A stretch of DNA of 64,000 nt from Gordonia insulae (GTDB taxonomy: Bacteria; Actinomycetota; Actinomycetes; Mycobacteriales; Mycobacteriaceae), in NCBI RefSeq assembly GCF_003855095.1, contig NZ_CP033972.1:310001-374000 (forward strand), written 5' to 3'. Below the pieces are notes generated by a model. That model saw only the letters and a program-made list of their open reading frames with translations. It searched no databases and had not been told where the DNA came from. Below, one piece after another: positions 9,938 to 20,864 of this stretch; within the stretch, counting starts at the first letter, position 1; each line of letters begins with the position of its first letter. The position numbers and the translations under genes were made by a program.

Positions 9938-10728
9938 CCGCCCGTCCCGGCCGCGTCCTGGCGGTGACCGGCACATCGACCGATGTCGGCAAGACGATCG
10001 TCACGGCAGCGTTGGTCGCCGCCGTCGCCCACGCGAATCTCCATGCCGCCGTGTGCAAACCCGCCCAGACGGGGGTGGCGACGGGGGAGGCGGGCGACCT
10101 GGCCGTCGTCGAGGCGCTGGCCGGGCCGATCGATACCGCCGAGTGTGTCCGCTATCCCGAGCCACTCGCGCCGGACACCGCCGCGCGCCGTGCCGCGATG
10201 CCCGCGCTCGACCTCGACACCGTCACCACCGCCGTGCGTGGGTTGGCTGCCGATCACGACGTCACGCTCGTCGAGGGCGCCGGCGGAATCCTCGTCCGGC
10301 TGGCCGAGGATCTCACCCTGCTCGATGTCGCGGCTGCCACCGATGCGGCCGTGGTGGTCGTGGTGCCGGCCGGGCTCGGTGCGCTCAACCATGCGGAGCT
10401 CACCGTCGCGGCGATCGCGGCTCGCGGTCTGCGGCCGGCCGGACTGATCATCGGATCCTGGCCTGTCGAGCCGGATCTCGCGATGGTCTGCAACCGCACC
10501 GACCTCCCGCGACTGACCGGCGTACCCATCGTCGGGACCATCCCGGCGGGTGCCGGTGCCCTCGACCCGGCCGAGTTCCGTCGCCGTGCCCCGTCGTGGA
10601 TCGACCCCGGGTGGCTGCGCCGGGAGTTCGCGCGCGCCACGCCTACGACCGCAACCGATACCTCGCCGACGGCATCACCGTCGTCGTATGACCGCCCATC
10701 CCAGTCCCTCGAAGGAGTTCTCTCGTGA
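9934..10728 (+). CDS. bioD: BioD, dethiobiotin synthetase
   Basis: BioD carboxylates DAPA to dethiobiotin in an ATP-dependent ring closure. The P-loop GTSTDVGKT is at residues 13-21, KPAQTGV and [11 protein letters not shown] follow, and the fold is that of the MinD/BioD P-loop NTPases. At 264 residues it is longer than the usual 220-230. The last 30 residues are Thr/Ser/Pro-rich and look like a disordered tail that extends into the bioB ribosome-binding region. Start and stop overlap bioF (ATGA) and bioB (GTGA). Confidence 0.95.
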   Translation: MTARPGRVLAVTGTSTDVGKTIVTAALVAAVAHANLHAAVCKPAQTGVATGEAGDLAVVEALAGPIDTAECVRYPEPLAPDTAARRAAMPALDLDTVTTAVRGLAADHDVTLVEGAGGILVRLAEDLTLLDVAAATDAAVVVVVPAGLGALNHAELTVAAIAARGLRPAGLIIGSWPVEPDLAMVCNRTDLPRLTGVPIVGTIPAGAGALDPAEFRRRAPSWIDPGWLRREFARATPTTATDTSPTASPSSYDRPSQSLEGVLS

Positions 10729-11777
10729 CCCAGGCACCAGTCGCACCCGGTACCCAGCAGCAGCACACCGATCAGTCGTCGGGCGACGACATCCTCGCGG
10801 TGGCGCGCACGCAGGTCCTCGAGCGTGGTGAGGCACTGAACCGTGATCAGGTCCTCGAGGTTCTCCAGCTCTCCGACGACCGGCTGACCGAGCTGCTCGA
10901 GCTCGCCCACGACGTGCGGATGCGGTGGTGCGGGCCCGAGGTCGAGGTCGAGGGCATCATCTCGCTCAAGACCGGCGGCTGCCCGGAGGATTGCCACTTC
11001 TGTTCGCAGTCCGGACTTTTCGCGTCCCCGGTACGGAGCGCCTGGATCGACATCCCGTCGCTGGTGGAGGCCGCCAAGCAGACCGCGAAGACCGGCGCGA
11101 CCGAGTTCTGCATCGTCGCCGCCGTCCGCGGCCCGGACAAGCGACTCCTCAGCCAGGTCGCCGCGGGGATCGAGGCGATCCGTAACGAGGTGGACATCCA
11201 GATCGCCTGCAGCCTCGGCATGCTCACCCAGGAGCAGGTCGATCAGCTCAAGGACATGGGCGTGCACCGCTACAACCACAACCTGGAGACCGCACGCAGC
11301 CACTTCCCCAACGTGGTGACCACGCACACCTGGGAGGAGCGCTGGGACACCCTGCGGATGGTGCGCGACGCCGGCATGGAGGTCTGCTGCGGCGGCATCC
11401 TGGGCATGGGGGAGAGCCTGGAGCAGCGTGCCGAGTTCGCTGCCGATCTCGCCTCGCTCGAGCCCGATGAGGTGCCGCTCAACTTCCTCAACCCGCGCCC
11501 CGGCACACCGTTCGGTGACCTCGACGTCCTGCCCGCGTCCGAGGCGCTGAAGTCGGTCGCCGCGTTCCGACTTGCCTTGCCGCGCACCATCCTGCGGTTC
11601 GCCGGTGGTCGCGAGATCACCCTCGGTGACCTCGGTGCCAAGCAGGGCATCCTGGGCGGTATCAACGCGGTCATCGTCGGCAACTATCTGACGACGTTGG
11701 GACGTCCCGCCGAGGACGACCTCGACCTCTTGTCGGACCTGTCGATGCCCATCAAGGCGCTCAACGACAGCATCTAG
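10725..11777 (+). CDS. bioB: BioB, biotin synthase
   Basis: BioB is the radical SAM enzyme that inserts sulfur into dethiobiotin. Cys86, Cys90 and Cys93 (CPEDCHFC) bind the radical SAM [4Fe-4S] cluster, and [19 protein letters not shown] and [13 protein letters not shown] are family signatures, with the Arg that ligates the [2Fe-2S] cluster in [10 protein letters not shown]. Length is 350 residues. The GTG start at 10725 has a good Shine-Dalgarno (GAAGGAG, 10711-10717) inside bioD. About 20 N-terminal residues (Gln/Thr-rich) are an extension. bsaP follows after 16 bases. Confidence 0.97.
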   Translation: MTQAPVAPGTQQQHTDQSSGDDILAVARTQVLERGEALNRDQVLEVLQLSDDRLTELLELAHDVRMRWCGPEVEVEGIISLKTGGCPEDCHFCSQSGLFASPVRSAWIDIPSLVEAAKQTAKTGATEFCIVAAVRGPDKRLLSQVAAGIEAIRNEVDIQIACSLGMLTQEQVDQLKDMGVHRYNHNLETARSHFPNVVTTHTWEERWDTLRMVRDAGMEVCCGGILGMGESLEQRAEFAADLASLEPDEVPLNFLNPRPGTPFGDLDVLPASEALKSVAAFRLALPRTILRFAGGREITLGDLGAKQGILGGINAVIVGNYLTTLGRPAEDDLDLLSDLSMPIKALNDSI

Positions 11778-11793
11778 GCCTAGGCTCGATCAG

Positions 11794-12078
11794 GTGATGA
11801 TCTCGACGACGCCCGCGGACCCCGCGGCGACCCCGACCGCGCAGCCCGACGTTCCCGGACCGCTCGCGCAGCCGGGTCGATACGGCGTGTACACCGGCCT
11901 CGAACTGGAGCTGCAGGGCCCCGACGCCATCCCGACGGCGGCGCAGATGGGCCTCGAACCTCCACGATTCTGTGGACAGTGCGGCCGGCGGATGGTGGTC
12001 CAGGTACGCCCCGACGGCTGGGGCGCCCGCTGTTCGAGGCACGGGTCGGTGGACTCCTCCGAGCTGGGCCGACGATGA
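11794..12078 (+). CDS. bsaP: BsaP, biotin synthase auxiliary protein
   Basis: A 94-residue protein with the motif [12 protein letters not shown] at about residues 60-71 and a further Cys in ARCSRHG, a small zinc- or iron-sulfur-like knuckle. It matches the BsaP family, found directly downstream of bioB in mycolate actinobacteria (Rv1590 in M. tuberculosis) and needed for biotin synthase activity in C. glutamicum. GTG at 11794 and ATG at 11797 are both possible starts. The first 35 residues are Pro/Ala/Thr-rich. Its stop overlaps the next gene (ATGA). Confidence 0.87.
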   Translation: MMISTTPADPAATPTAQPDVPGPLAQPGRYGVYTGLELELQGPDAIPTAAQMGLEPPRFCGQCGRRMVVQVRPDGWGARCSRHGSVDSSELGRR

Positions 12079-12737
12079 CCGACCCCGCGGCGCAGGTCTC
12101 CGGACCGGCGCCGGCGGAGGTAGCCGCTCCCGGATCGCCGGTCACGGAACGCGGACCGCACTCGCCGGTCCGACCACTGATCGTTGCCCTGGGCGCAGTC
12201 GTCCTGCTCGGTGTCGTCGTCGGGATGATCTGGGCGATGGTGACTCCCGCGATGTCCGGTCGGGTCGTCGGTCCCGAGTCCGCGATCATCCCGGCCGAGC
12301 AGTTCCCCGAGGAGTTCGCCGGCGTCGGTGTCTTCGCGTTGATGCAACTCGGATACGGCCTCGCCGCGGTGCTCGTGGTCTGGTTCGCGTGCCGGCGGTG
12401 GCGGGGCCCGGCGGGGTTCATGGCGGTCGCCGCGGCGACGGTCATCGGCTCGTTGCTCGGGGCGTGGCTGGGTACCGCGGTGGCCGATTGGCGATTCGAC
12501 GATCCGCTCACGCTGCCCGTCGGCGCGACCTTCCGCGTCGTACCCGATCTCTGGCTCGACGGCGCGGTCCGTGGCGGACCCGGCGGCGTGTGGGCGCTGT
12601 TCATCTGCGCGCCGTTGGCCGCGGCGCTCGTCTACCTCGGCGCCGCGCTCGCATCCAGAACCGCGGACCTCGGGGTCGGCGATCTCGTCGAGGCGCCGGA
12701 CCACCCAGAGTCCGGGACGGACGGTCAGCCGATCTGA
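12075..12737 (+). CDS. DUF2567 family membrane protein of the biotin locus
   Basis: A 220-residue protein with four hydrophobic segments (about residues 34-56, 87-105, 112-135 and 172-190) and a Pro/Ala-rich N-terminus, so an integral membrane protein. The position after bioB-bsaP matches Rv1591 of M. tuberculosis, assigned by recall to DUF2567; function unknown. It starts inside the bsaP stop codon and is the last gene of the operon. Its last 13 bases overlap the convergent XRE gene tail to tail. Confidence 0.8.
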   Translation: MTDPAAQVSGPAPAEVAAPGSPVTERGPHSPVRPLIVALGAVVLLGVVVGMIWAMVTPAMSGRVVGPESAIIPAEQFPEEFAGVGVFALMQLGYGLAAVLVVWFACRRWRGPAGFMAVAAATVIGSLLGAWLGTAVADWRFDDPLTLPVGATFRVVPDLWLDGAVRGGPGGVWALFICAPLAAALVYLGAALASRTADLGVGDLVEAPDHPESGTDGQPI

Positions 12738-12988
12738 ACCGATGCCTCACCGTCGACGACCTCGGCGAGCGCTTCGACCGAGACGTCGAGCACGCGACTG
12801 AGCGCGACGACGGTGGCGAACGACGGTGTCAGTAGTCGGCCGCCCTCGATCTTGCGCAAGGTCTCCGGCGAGATCCCAGCGCCCTGCGCGACGTCGAGCA
12901 CCGTCCGGTCACCTCGGCTCTCGCGCAGCAGCGTGCCCAGCCGGCGTCCCGCGGCGATCTGTTCTGCTGTCAACGGTGCACGGACCAT
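12725..12988 (-). CDS. XRE-family helix-turn-helix repressor
   Basis: An 87-residue protein made almost entirely of one XRE/Cro-type HTH. GRRLGTLLRESRG is the first helix, DVAQGAGISPETLRKIEGG the HTH, and TVVALSRVLDVSVEALAEV the closing helices. ATG at 12988 is the natural start. It is divergent from a methionine aminopeptidase gene. The 99 bases between them hold three strong palindromes, so it very probably represses both genes through them. The 3' end overlaps the DUF2567 gene on the other strand. Confidence 0.87.
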   Translation of the reverse strand: MVRAPLTAEQIAAGRRLGTLLRESRGDRTVLDVAQGAGISPETLRKIEGGRLLTPSFATVVALSRVLDVSVEALAEVVDGEASVQIG

Positions 12989-13007
12989 GCCTCCACAGTA
13001 CTGGGCT

Positions 13008-13071
13008 GGTATGAAAATACCGCGCCGGTATGAAAATACCGCGTGCATGGGTACGGTGGTATTTAAATACC
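13008..13071. promoter_or_regulatory. Three GGTAT-N4-ATACC operators between xre and map
   Basis: Three 14-bp palindromes share the form GGTAT-N4-ATACC. GGTATGAAAATACC lies at 13008-13021 and again at 13027-13040, and the perfect GGTATTTAAATACC at 13058-13071. Start-to-start spacings are 19 and 31 bp. They are the most AT-rich bases in this part of the window and fill the divergent promoter region. The third ends directly at the map Shine-Dalgarno. They are the obvious targets of the XRE protein. Confidence 0.8.
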
Positions 13072-13087
13072 GAGAAGGAGGATGGTG

Positions 13088-13855
13088 GTGATCGAACTCA
13101 AGTCGGCGGCCGAGGTCGCGTCGATGCGGGTGACCGGTGCGTTCATCGCGGAGTTGCTCGACGATCTGTCCGGACGCGCAAAGGTCGGCGTGAACCTGCT
13201 TGACCTCGAGCTTCGCGCCCGCGATCTGATCACCCGGCGCGGCGCGGTCTCGTGCTACTGGGACTATTCTCCGTCCTTCGGTCGCGGCCCGTTCCGCAAC
13301 GTGATCTGCCTGTCGGTCAACGACGCTGTGCTGCACGGCCTTCCGCACGACCATGTGCTGGCCGACGGTGATGTGCTGAGTATGGACATCGCGGTGTCGA
13401 TCGACGGGTGGGTCGCCGATTCGGCACGCACGGTGATCGTCGGGACGCCCCGGTCCGAGGACGAGTTCCTCGTCGAGACCACGCGCCTGGCGCTGGCCGC
13501 CGGGATCGACGCGGCCAGGGACGGGAACCGCCTCGGTGACATCTCGGCGGCCATCGGCGAGGTGTGCACCTCCCGGGGATACATGGTCAATACCGATTTC
13601 GGTGGTCACGGACTCGGTCGGACCATGCACGAGGACCCGCATGTGGCGAACGTCGGCCGGACCGGCCACGGTATGCGACTGCGCCCGGGTCTGACGCTCG
13701 CGTTGGAACCGTGGCTGGCGCAAGGGACGTCGCAGATCGTCTACGACCCCGACGGATGGACCATCCGGTCCGCGGACGGGTCGATGACCGCACACAGTGA
13801 ACACACCATCGCGATCACCGACGGCGACGCCGCCGTCCTCACCGCTCCTGCGTGA
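13088..13855 (+). CDS. map: Type I methionine aminopeptidase
   Basis: This enzyme removes the N-terminal methionine from nascent proteins. All metal ligands are present: two Asp in SMDIAVSIDGWVADSART, His in GGHGLGRTMHEDPHV, Glu in LALEPW and Glu in SEHTIAI. The GTG at 13088 lies 7 bases after AAGGAG (13075-13080); the ATG at 13082 is too close to that site, although annotation pipelines may choose it. The protein is 255 residues without an SH3-like N-terminal extension. Pairing with its own XRE repressor is unlike a housekeeping map, so this is probably a second, conditionally expressed paralog. Confidence 0.93.
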   Translation: MIELKSAAEVASMRVTGAFIAELLDDLSGRAKVGVNLLDLELRARDLITRRGAVSCYWDYSPSFGRGPFRNVICLSVNDAVLHGLPHDHVLADGDVLSMDIAVSIDGWVADSARTVIVGTPRSEDEFLVETTRLALAAGIDAARDGNRLGDISAAIGEVCTSRGYMVNTDFGGHGLGRTMHEDPHVANVGRTGHGMRLRPGLTLALEPWLAQGTSQIVYDPDGWTIRSADGSMTAHSEHTIAITDGDAAVLTAPA

Positions 13856-13935
13856 CCGGTCCTCCTGCGACGCTTCCCGGGCCGCCGGTCGCGCCCGCTG
13901 CCTGAACCCTCGCGACCGTCGGCGCTGACGTCCGA

Positions 13936-13983
13936 TGGTCGAGTGGCCGACGAGCCGCCAGGCGAGGAGGTGTATCGAGACCA
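13936..13983. repeat. Dispersed intergenic repeat, copy A
   Basis: A 48-bp element starting TGGTCGAGTGGCCGACGAGC and ending GTATCGAGACCA, in the gap between the 3' ends of map and nrtR. It matches the 48-bp element at 40858-40905 closely (same length, same GAGCCGCCAGGCGAG core) and shares the TCGAG and TATCGAGA ends with 53797-53841. The outer TGGTC/GACCA are inverted. This kind of TGGTCGAG...ATCGAGACCA element is familiar from Gordonia-type intergenic DNA. Confidence 0.75.
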
Positions 13984-13996
13984 GGCGCCGCACCGA

Positions 13997-14716
13997 TCAC
14001 ATCGGGGGACGCAGGGTGGCGAATTCGTCGGTGACCCTGATCCGCGTGTCGGCGAAGGCGTACAGCGCGGGCGGGCGGCCGCCGGCGCGGCCGGTCTTGC
14101 CGACGGTGCCGGTGGCCACCACGACTGCCCGGCGGCTCAGGATGCGCAGCAGGTTTGTCGTGTCCACCGGGTAACCCAGTGCGGCACAATAGATCTCCGA
14201 CAGCGCCGACATCGGGAACCGCGCCGGGGCCAATGCGAAGGCGATGTTGGTGTAGGACAGTTTGGCGGCAAGGCGTTGCCGGGCCGCGGCCACGATCTCC
14301 CCGTGGTCGACGGCGAGGTCGGGGAGTGCGTCGACCGCGTGCCAGGCGGCCGTGTCCGGCAGATGGGTGGCGATGTCGCTCGGCACGAGGCCGAGATAGG
14401 TCGACGCGATCGTGCGGATGCCGGGCACGCGGTGCGGCTCGGAGAACACCGCCAGCTGCTCGAGATGGGCGATCTTGTCGATGTCGACCTTCTCCGCGAC
14501 CACGCGACGTGCGCTCGCCTTCAGGTTCTCGTCGGCGGCGACACCTCCACCCGGCAACGACCACGCCGCGGCGCCCGGTTCACGCCCCAGCAGAACGCAG
14601 AGCGCGGGGGCGTCGTCCGGGCGGATCTCACGCACCTGGAACACCGCGGTCAACACCTCGACCCGCACCTCGGGTGGCGCCCCGTCGCTCGCGGACATGG
14701 GCGGGGGTGTCGGCAT
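13997..14716 (-). CDS. nrtR: NrtR-type Nudix-related transcriptional regulator of NAD synthesis
   Basis: A 239-residue protein with an N-terminal Nudix fold (about 17-150) and a C-terminal winged helix (about 160-235), the NrtR architecture. The Nudix box is degenerate: from the GGGVAADE start the expected REUxEExGU reads RVVAEKVDI, so catalytic Glu residues are replaced and the domain is probably an ADP-ribose or NAD sensor. NrtR represses nadABC in mycobacteria, and Rv1593c holds this same position. The likely target is the inverted repeat upstream of nadA. Start GTG/ATG choice is uncertain: ATG at 14716 or at 14698, neither with a clear Shine-Dalgarno. Confidence 0.85.
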   Translation of the reverse strand: MPTPPPMSASDGAPPEVRVEVLTAVFQVREIRPDDAPALCVLLGREPGAAAWSLPGGGVAADENLKASARRVVAEKVDIDKIAHLEQLAVFSEPHRVPGIRTIASTYLGLVPSDIATHLPDTAAWHAVDALPDLAVDHGEIVAAARQRLAAKLSYTNIAFALAPARFPMSALSEIYCAALGYPVDTTNLLRILSRRAVVVATGTVGKTGRAGGRPPALYAFADTRIRVTDEFATLRPPM

Positions 14717-14749
14717 GGCGTCGATTGTAGGGCGAGCCGCCCCGTGACC

Positions 14750-15337
14750 TCAGAGGTCGTCGAGCGAGAGGATGCCGTCCTGGATCGCGCGGGCCGCCAG
14801 GGCGGCCTTGGTGCGTGCCGTGCGGTCAACCGCCGTGTACTTCGCACGGATGCGGGTGAGATGGGTGTTCACCGTGCCGATGGAGATGCACAGCTCCTGT
14901 GCCACCGAGATCTTGGAGTCGGTGAGCAGCCAGGTCGTCAGGACCTGGATCTCGCGCTGGGTGAGGCCGGGACGGGGACGGAGCTCGGTCGACGAACTCA
15001 CCGCCACCGGAGCCGCCACCGGTGCGACCGCAGGCGCGGGCGCAGGCGGAGGCGGGGTCGTGTCGGCGGCGGGAATGAGCCGGATATGGGGCCGTCTGCT
15101 GGTCACGGCCGTGTGCTGGGTCGTCGCCGTCCGTGACGCCGCCGGAACCGGGGGTGGCGGCGTGGCCGGCAGGCCCGGCAGGGGCATCCGCCGGGCGGCC
15201 AGGCGTGCGAGCGCTGCCTCGCGTCGCCGGGCCGCCGCCTGCGCACGGGAGTCGACCGGTGGTACCGCGATCGGACTGACCGGGATCGGGGTCGAGGTGA
15301 AGCTGTCGGACGGGGAGATGGTCATCGCGCTGCTCAC
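14750..15337 (-). CDS. Short LuxR-type HTH protein with proline-rich N-terminus
   Basis: A 195-residue protein whose last 70 residues form a LuxR/FixJ HTH (LTQREIQVLTTWLLTDSKISVAQELCISIGTVNTHLTRIRAKY). The first 115 residues are low-complexity, rich in Pro, Ala and Arg, with no receiver or autoinducer domain. GTG at 15337 or ATG at 15325 may be the start. It is divergent from nadA. Proteins of this type occur in Gordonia and relatives, and I do not know a target. Confidence 0.8.
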   Translation of the reverse strand: MSSAMTISPSDSFTSTPIPVSPIAVPPVDSRAQAAARRREAALARLAARRMPLPGLPATPPPPVPAASRTATTQHTAVTSRRPHIRLIPAADTTPPPPAPAPAVAPVAAPVAVSSSTELRPRPGLTQREIQVLTTWLLTDSKISVAQELCISIGTVNTHLTRIRAKYTAVDRTARTKAALAARAIQDGILSLDDL

Positions 15338-15551
15338 AATCTGGTCAGCGGCCGTGGGGCCGGAAATCGTGTACAGATCGACGCTATGAACTGCGCGTCG
15401 TCGGCGAACGCGTAGCGCACTACTCTAATTTTTCGGCGCGCCCGGACGATCTCGCGCGTGACCGCAGGTTTGTCACCGTCGGCCCAGCTCGGCGGCCTCC
15501 CGCCGCATCGACGGGAATGACCTCCGTCACGTCGGTGTTACGATGGACAGC

Positions 15552-15574
15552 GTTTTCGATCATGAGTCGAAAAC
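15552..15574. promoter_or_regulatory. Inverted repeat upstream of nadA, candidate NrtR operator
   Basis: GTTTTCGA (15552-15559) and TCGAAAAC (15567-15574) form a perfect 8-bp inverted repeat around a 7-base spacer, 54 bases before the nadA start. It lies in the 291-base region between the divergent LuxR gene and nadA. A Nudix-type NAD regulator two genes away makes it the best candidate operator; the LuxR protein is the alternative. The rest of this intergenic region shows an AT-rich patch near 15421-15434 and nothing else I can name. Confidence 0.6.
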
Positions 15575-15628
15575 CGTGTCTCGCGACGCAGCCCCGTGTC
15601 CCGAGCATGACCGCAAGAGGAGTGGCAG

Positions 15629-16687
15629 ATGAGCATCACCAGCGACCGCCCGGCAGTCACCACCGAACCGGGCCTGATCGATGCCGAGTGGATCGACGGC
15701 CCCGGCGGATATTCCGGAGTGGAACCCACGCAGGAGTGGGCCGACGAGATCCGACGCCTGGCCCGTGCCCGCAATGCGACGCTGCTCGCGCACAACTACG
15801 AACTCCCGGCCATCCAGGACGTCGCCGACCATGTGGGCGATTCGCTGGCACTGTCGCGGATCGCGGCCGAGGTCGACTCCGACGAGATCGTGTTCTGTGG
15901 CGTGCACTTCATGGCGGAGACGGCCAAGATCCTCAGCCCGGACAAGAGGGTGCTGATCCCCGACGCCCGGGCCGGCTGCTCGCTCGCGGACTCCATCAAC
16001 GCCGACCAGTTGCGCGAGTGGAAGGCCGAGTTCCCGGACGCCGTCGTGGTGTCGTATGTGAACACCACCGCCGAGGTCAAGGGCCTCACCGACATCTGCT
16101 GCACCTCGTCGAACGCGGTCGACGTCGTCGCCTCGATCGACCCCGACCGTGACGTCCTCTTCCTCCCGGACCAGTTCCTGGGCGCGCACGTCAAGCGCGA
16201 GACCGGTCGCGACAACATCCACATCTGGGCCGGTGAATGCCACGTGCACGCGGGCATCAACGGTGACGAGCTCACCGAGAAGGCCGCCGCGCACCCCGAT
16301 GCCGACCTGTTCATCCACCCTGAATGTGGTTGCGCGACATCGGCTCTCTACCTCGCCGGCGAAGGCGCGGTACCCGACAACCGGGTCAAGATCCTGTCCA
16401 CCGGCGGCATGATCGACGCCGCTCGCGAGACCGGCGCGAAGCAGGTGCTGGTGGCCACCGAGATCGGCATGCTGCACCAGTTGCGCAAGGCGGCACCCGG
16501 CATCGACTTCCAGGCCGTCAACGACCGGGCATCCTGCCCGTACATGAAGATGATCACCCCGGCCGCACTGCTGCGGGCGCTGCGGGAGGGACGCGACGAG
16601 GTCCACGTCGCGCCCGACGTCGCCGCGCGTGCCCGCACGAGCGTCGAGCGGATGATCGCGATCGGCAACCCCGGCTCCGGTGAGTGA
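15629..16687 (+). CDS. nadA: NadA, quinolinate synthase
   Basis: NadA condenses iminoaspartate with dihydroxyacetone phosphate to quinolinate with a [4Fe-4S] cluster. The 352-residue protein shows [52 protein letters not shown] and [11 protein letters not shown], which include the three cluster cysteines. The ATG at 15629 follows AAGAGGAG (about 15612-15620). The stop overlaps the nadC start by 8 bases. The enzyme that should supply iminoaspartate, NadB, is not encoded between nadA and nadC as it is in mycobacteria. Confidence 0.96.
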   Translation: MSITSDRPAVTTEPGLIDAEWIDGPGGYSGVEPTQEWADEIRRLARARNATLLAHNYELPAIQDVADHVGDSLALSRIAAEVDSDEIVFCGVHFMAETAKILSPDKRVLIPDARAGCSLADSINADQLREWKAEFPDAVVVSYVNTTAEVKGLTDICCTSSNAVDVVASIDPDRDVLFLPDQFLGAHVKRETGRDNIHIWAGECHVHAGINGDELTEKAAAHPDADLFIHPECGCATSALYLAGEGAVPDNRVKILSTGGMIDAARETGAKQVLVATEIGMLHQLRKAAPGIDFQAVNDRASCPYMKMITPAALLRALREGRDEVHVAPDVAARARTSVERMIAIGNPGSGE

Positions 16688-17581
16688 GGCGTTCGTCGGT
16701 CAGGTCGCGGCCACAGAGGTGGGCGACCTGGCCGTCACCGAGGAGATCCGCTCGCTGATCCGGACCGCGCTCACCGAGGATCTGCGCTACGGGCCCGACG
16801 TCACCACGGCGGCGACGGTTCCCGCCGACGCCGTCACCGACGCGGCGATCGTCAGCCGCGCCGACGGCGTGATCGCCGGGGTACCGGTGGTTCTCGCGGT
16901 GTTCGACGAGGTCATCGGTGCGGGCGCCTACACGGTGACGTCGAGCGTCGTCGACGGCTCCCGCGTGGCGCCCGGTGACGTGGTGTTGAGCGTGCACGCA
17001 CCGACCGCCGGGCTGCTCACCGCTGAGCGCACCGCCCTGAACCTGATCAGCCACCTGTCCGGCATCGCGACCGCGACCGACCGCTGGGTGCAGGCCGTCG
17101 AGGGGACCGGCGCCAAGGTGCGCGATTCGCGCAAGACGCTACCCGGCCTGCGGCTGCTGCAGAAGTATGCGGTGCGGGCCGGCGGGGAGTCAACCATCGC
17201 ATGGGTCTCGGCGATGCGGCCCTGATCAAGGACAACCATGTGGTCGCGGCCGGGTCGGTGAGCGCCGCGCTGGCGGCGGTCCGCGCCGCAGCCCCCGACC
17301 TGCCCGTCGAGGTGGAGGTCGATTCACTGGCCCAGCTCGACGAGGTACTCGCGCTCGAACCGCAACTCGTACTGCTGGACAACTTCGCGTTGTGGGAGAC
17401 ACAGATGGCGGTCCAGCGGCGGGACGCACGCTCGCCTCAGACGAAGCTGGAGAGCTCGGGGGGACTGTCGCTCGACATGGCCGAGGACTACGCCCGCACC
17501 GGCGTCGACTATCTCGCCGTGGGGGCGCTGACGCACTCGGTCACCGTCCTCGACCTCGGGCTCGACATCCCCACACCCTGA
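16680..17581 (+). pseudogene. nadC: NadC, quinolinate phosphoribosyltransferase, split by a -1 frameshift
   Basis: NadC makes nicotinate mononucleotide from quinolinate and PRPP. The first frame (16680-17225) reads correctly through KVRDSRKTLPGLRLLQKYAVRAGG, then turns into nonsense and stops. The second frame, open across about 17190-17581, continues with MGLGDAALIKDNHV, EVEVDSL, LLDNF, LESSGG and VGALTHSV. The break is at the G run 17184-17187: one extra G restores GGGVNHRMGLGDAAL, the family sequence, and gives a normal 300-residue enzyme. NadC is needed for de novo NAD synthesis and sits in an intact operon, so a sequencing or assembly error is as likely as a real mutation. Confidence 0.9.
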
Positions 17582-17660
17582 TCGGGCGCTTGCCGTCTGC
17601 GCCGGATTCCGGCACAAACATCACCCTCGTCTGCCACGGCCTGCACCGCATGTGAAACCC

Positions 17661-17672
17661 GGTGGCGCCACC
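17661..17672. promoter_or_regulatory. Perfect 12-bp palindrome upstream of hisD
   Basis: GGTGGCGCCACC is a perfect palindrome 42 bases before the hisD start, next to a possible -10 element (TATCCT, 17676-17681). It may be an operator or the upper stem of a leader structure. No histidine-rich leader peptide or T-box was recognised in the 133 bases before hisD. Confidence 0.35.
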
Positions 17673-17714
17673 CCATATCCTGGACGGGTAATCCCACAGC
17701 TCACAGGAGAGACC

Positions 17715-20203
<2,489 letters not shown>

Positions 20204-20851
20204 GTGACCACACCCGCAGGAACCACACCCGCCGGCCCCGACCAGCGGATCGCGCGTGTCGAGCGCACGACCAGAGAGTCGTCGATCACCGTCGAGCTGA
20301 ACCTCGACGGCACCGGCGTCACCGACATCTCCACCGGCATCGCGTTCTTCGACCACATGCTCACGGCATTCGGTCAGCACGGCAGCTTCGACCTCACCGT
20401 CGAGGCCAAGGGCGACGTCGACGTCGAGGGTCATCACACCATCGAGGACACCGCCATCGTGCTGGGCCAGGCCCTCGGCCAGGCGCTCGGCGACAAGAAG
20501 GGCATCCGGCGCTTCGGCGATGCGTGGATCCCGATGGACGAGACCCTCGCCCACGCTGTCGTCGATGTCTCCGGACGTCCGTACTGCGTGCACACCGGTG
20601 AGCCCGAACACCTCCTCACCGCGGTCATCGGCGGATATCCGGGGGTGCCGTACTCGACCGTGATCAACCGACACGTCTTCGAGTCCATCGCACTCAACGC
20701 CCGCATCGCGCTGCACGTCCGGGTGCTCTATGGACGCGACCAGCACCACATCACCGAGGCCGAGTTCAAGGCCGTCGCCCGGGCGCTGCGTGCCGCGACC
20801 GAATCCGATCCCCGCGTCAGCGGTGTGCCGTCGACCAAGGGCGCGCTGTGA
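20204..20851 (+). CDS. hisB: HisB, imidazoleglycerol-phosphate dehydratase
   Basis: HisB dehydrates imidazoleglycerol phosphate. It is the monofunctional actinobacterial type (215 residues) without the histidinol phosphatase half found in enterobacteria. Motifs are [36 protein letters not shown]-like DVSGRPYCV and [16 protein letters not shown], which hold the manganese-binding histidines. The GTG at 20204 follows hisC without a gap. A separate phosphatase is therefore needed for the HolP step. Confidence 0.95.
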   Translation: MTTPAGTTPAGPDQRIARVERTTRESSITVELNLDGTGVTDISTGIAFFDHMLTAFGQHGSFDLTVEAKGDVDVEGHHTIEDTAIVLGQALGQALGDKKGIRRFGDAWIPMDETLAHAVVDVSGRPYCVHTGEPEHLLTAVIGGYPGVPYSTVINRHVFESIALNARIALHVRVLYGRDQHHITEAEFKAVARALRAATESDPRVSGVPSTKGAL

Positions 20852-20864
20852 TGGGGCGCGTCCG

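Noticed and set aside
15338..15628. Small genes in the LuxR-nadA gap
   Set aside because: A 62-codon minus frame at 15420-15608 has no Shine-Dalgarno and overlaps the inverted repeat and promoter region.
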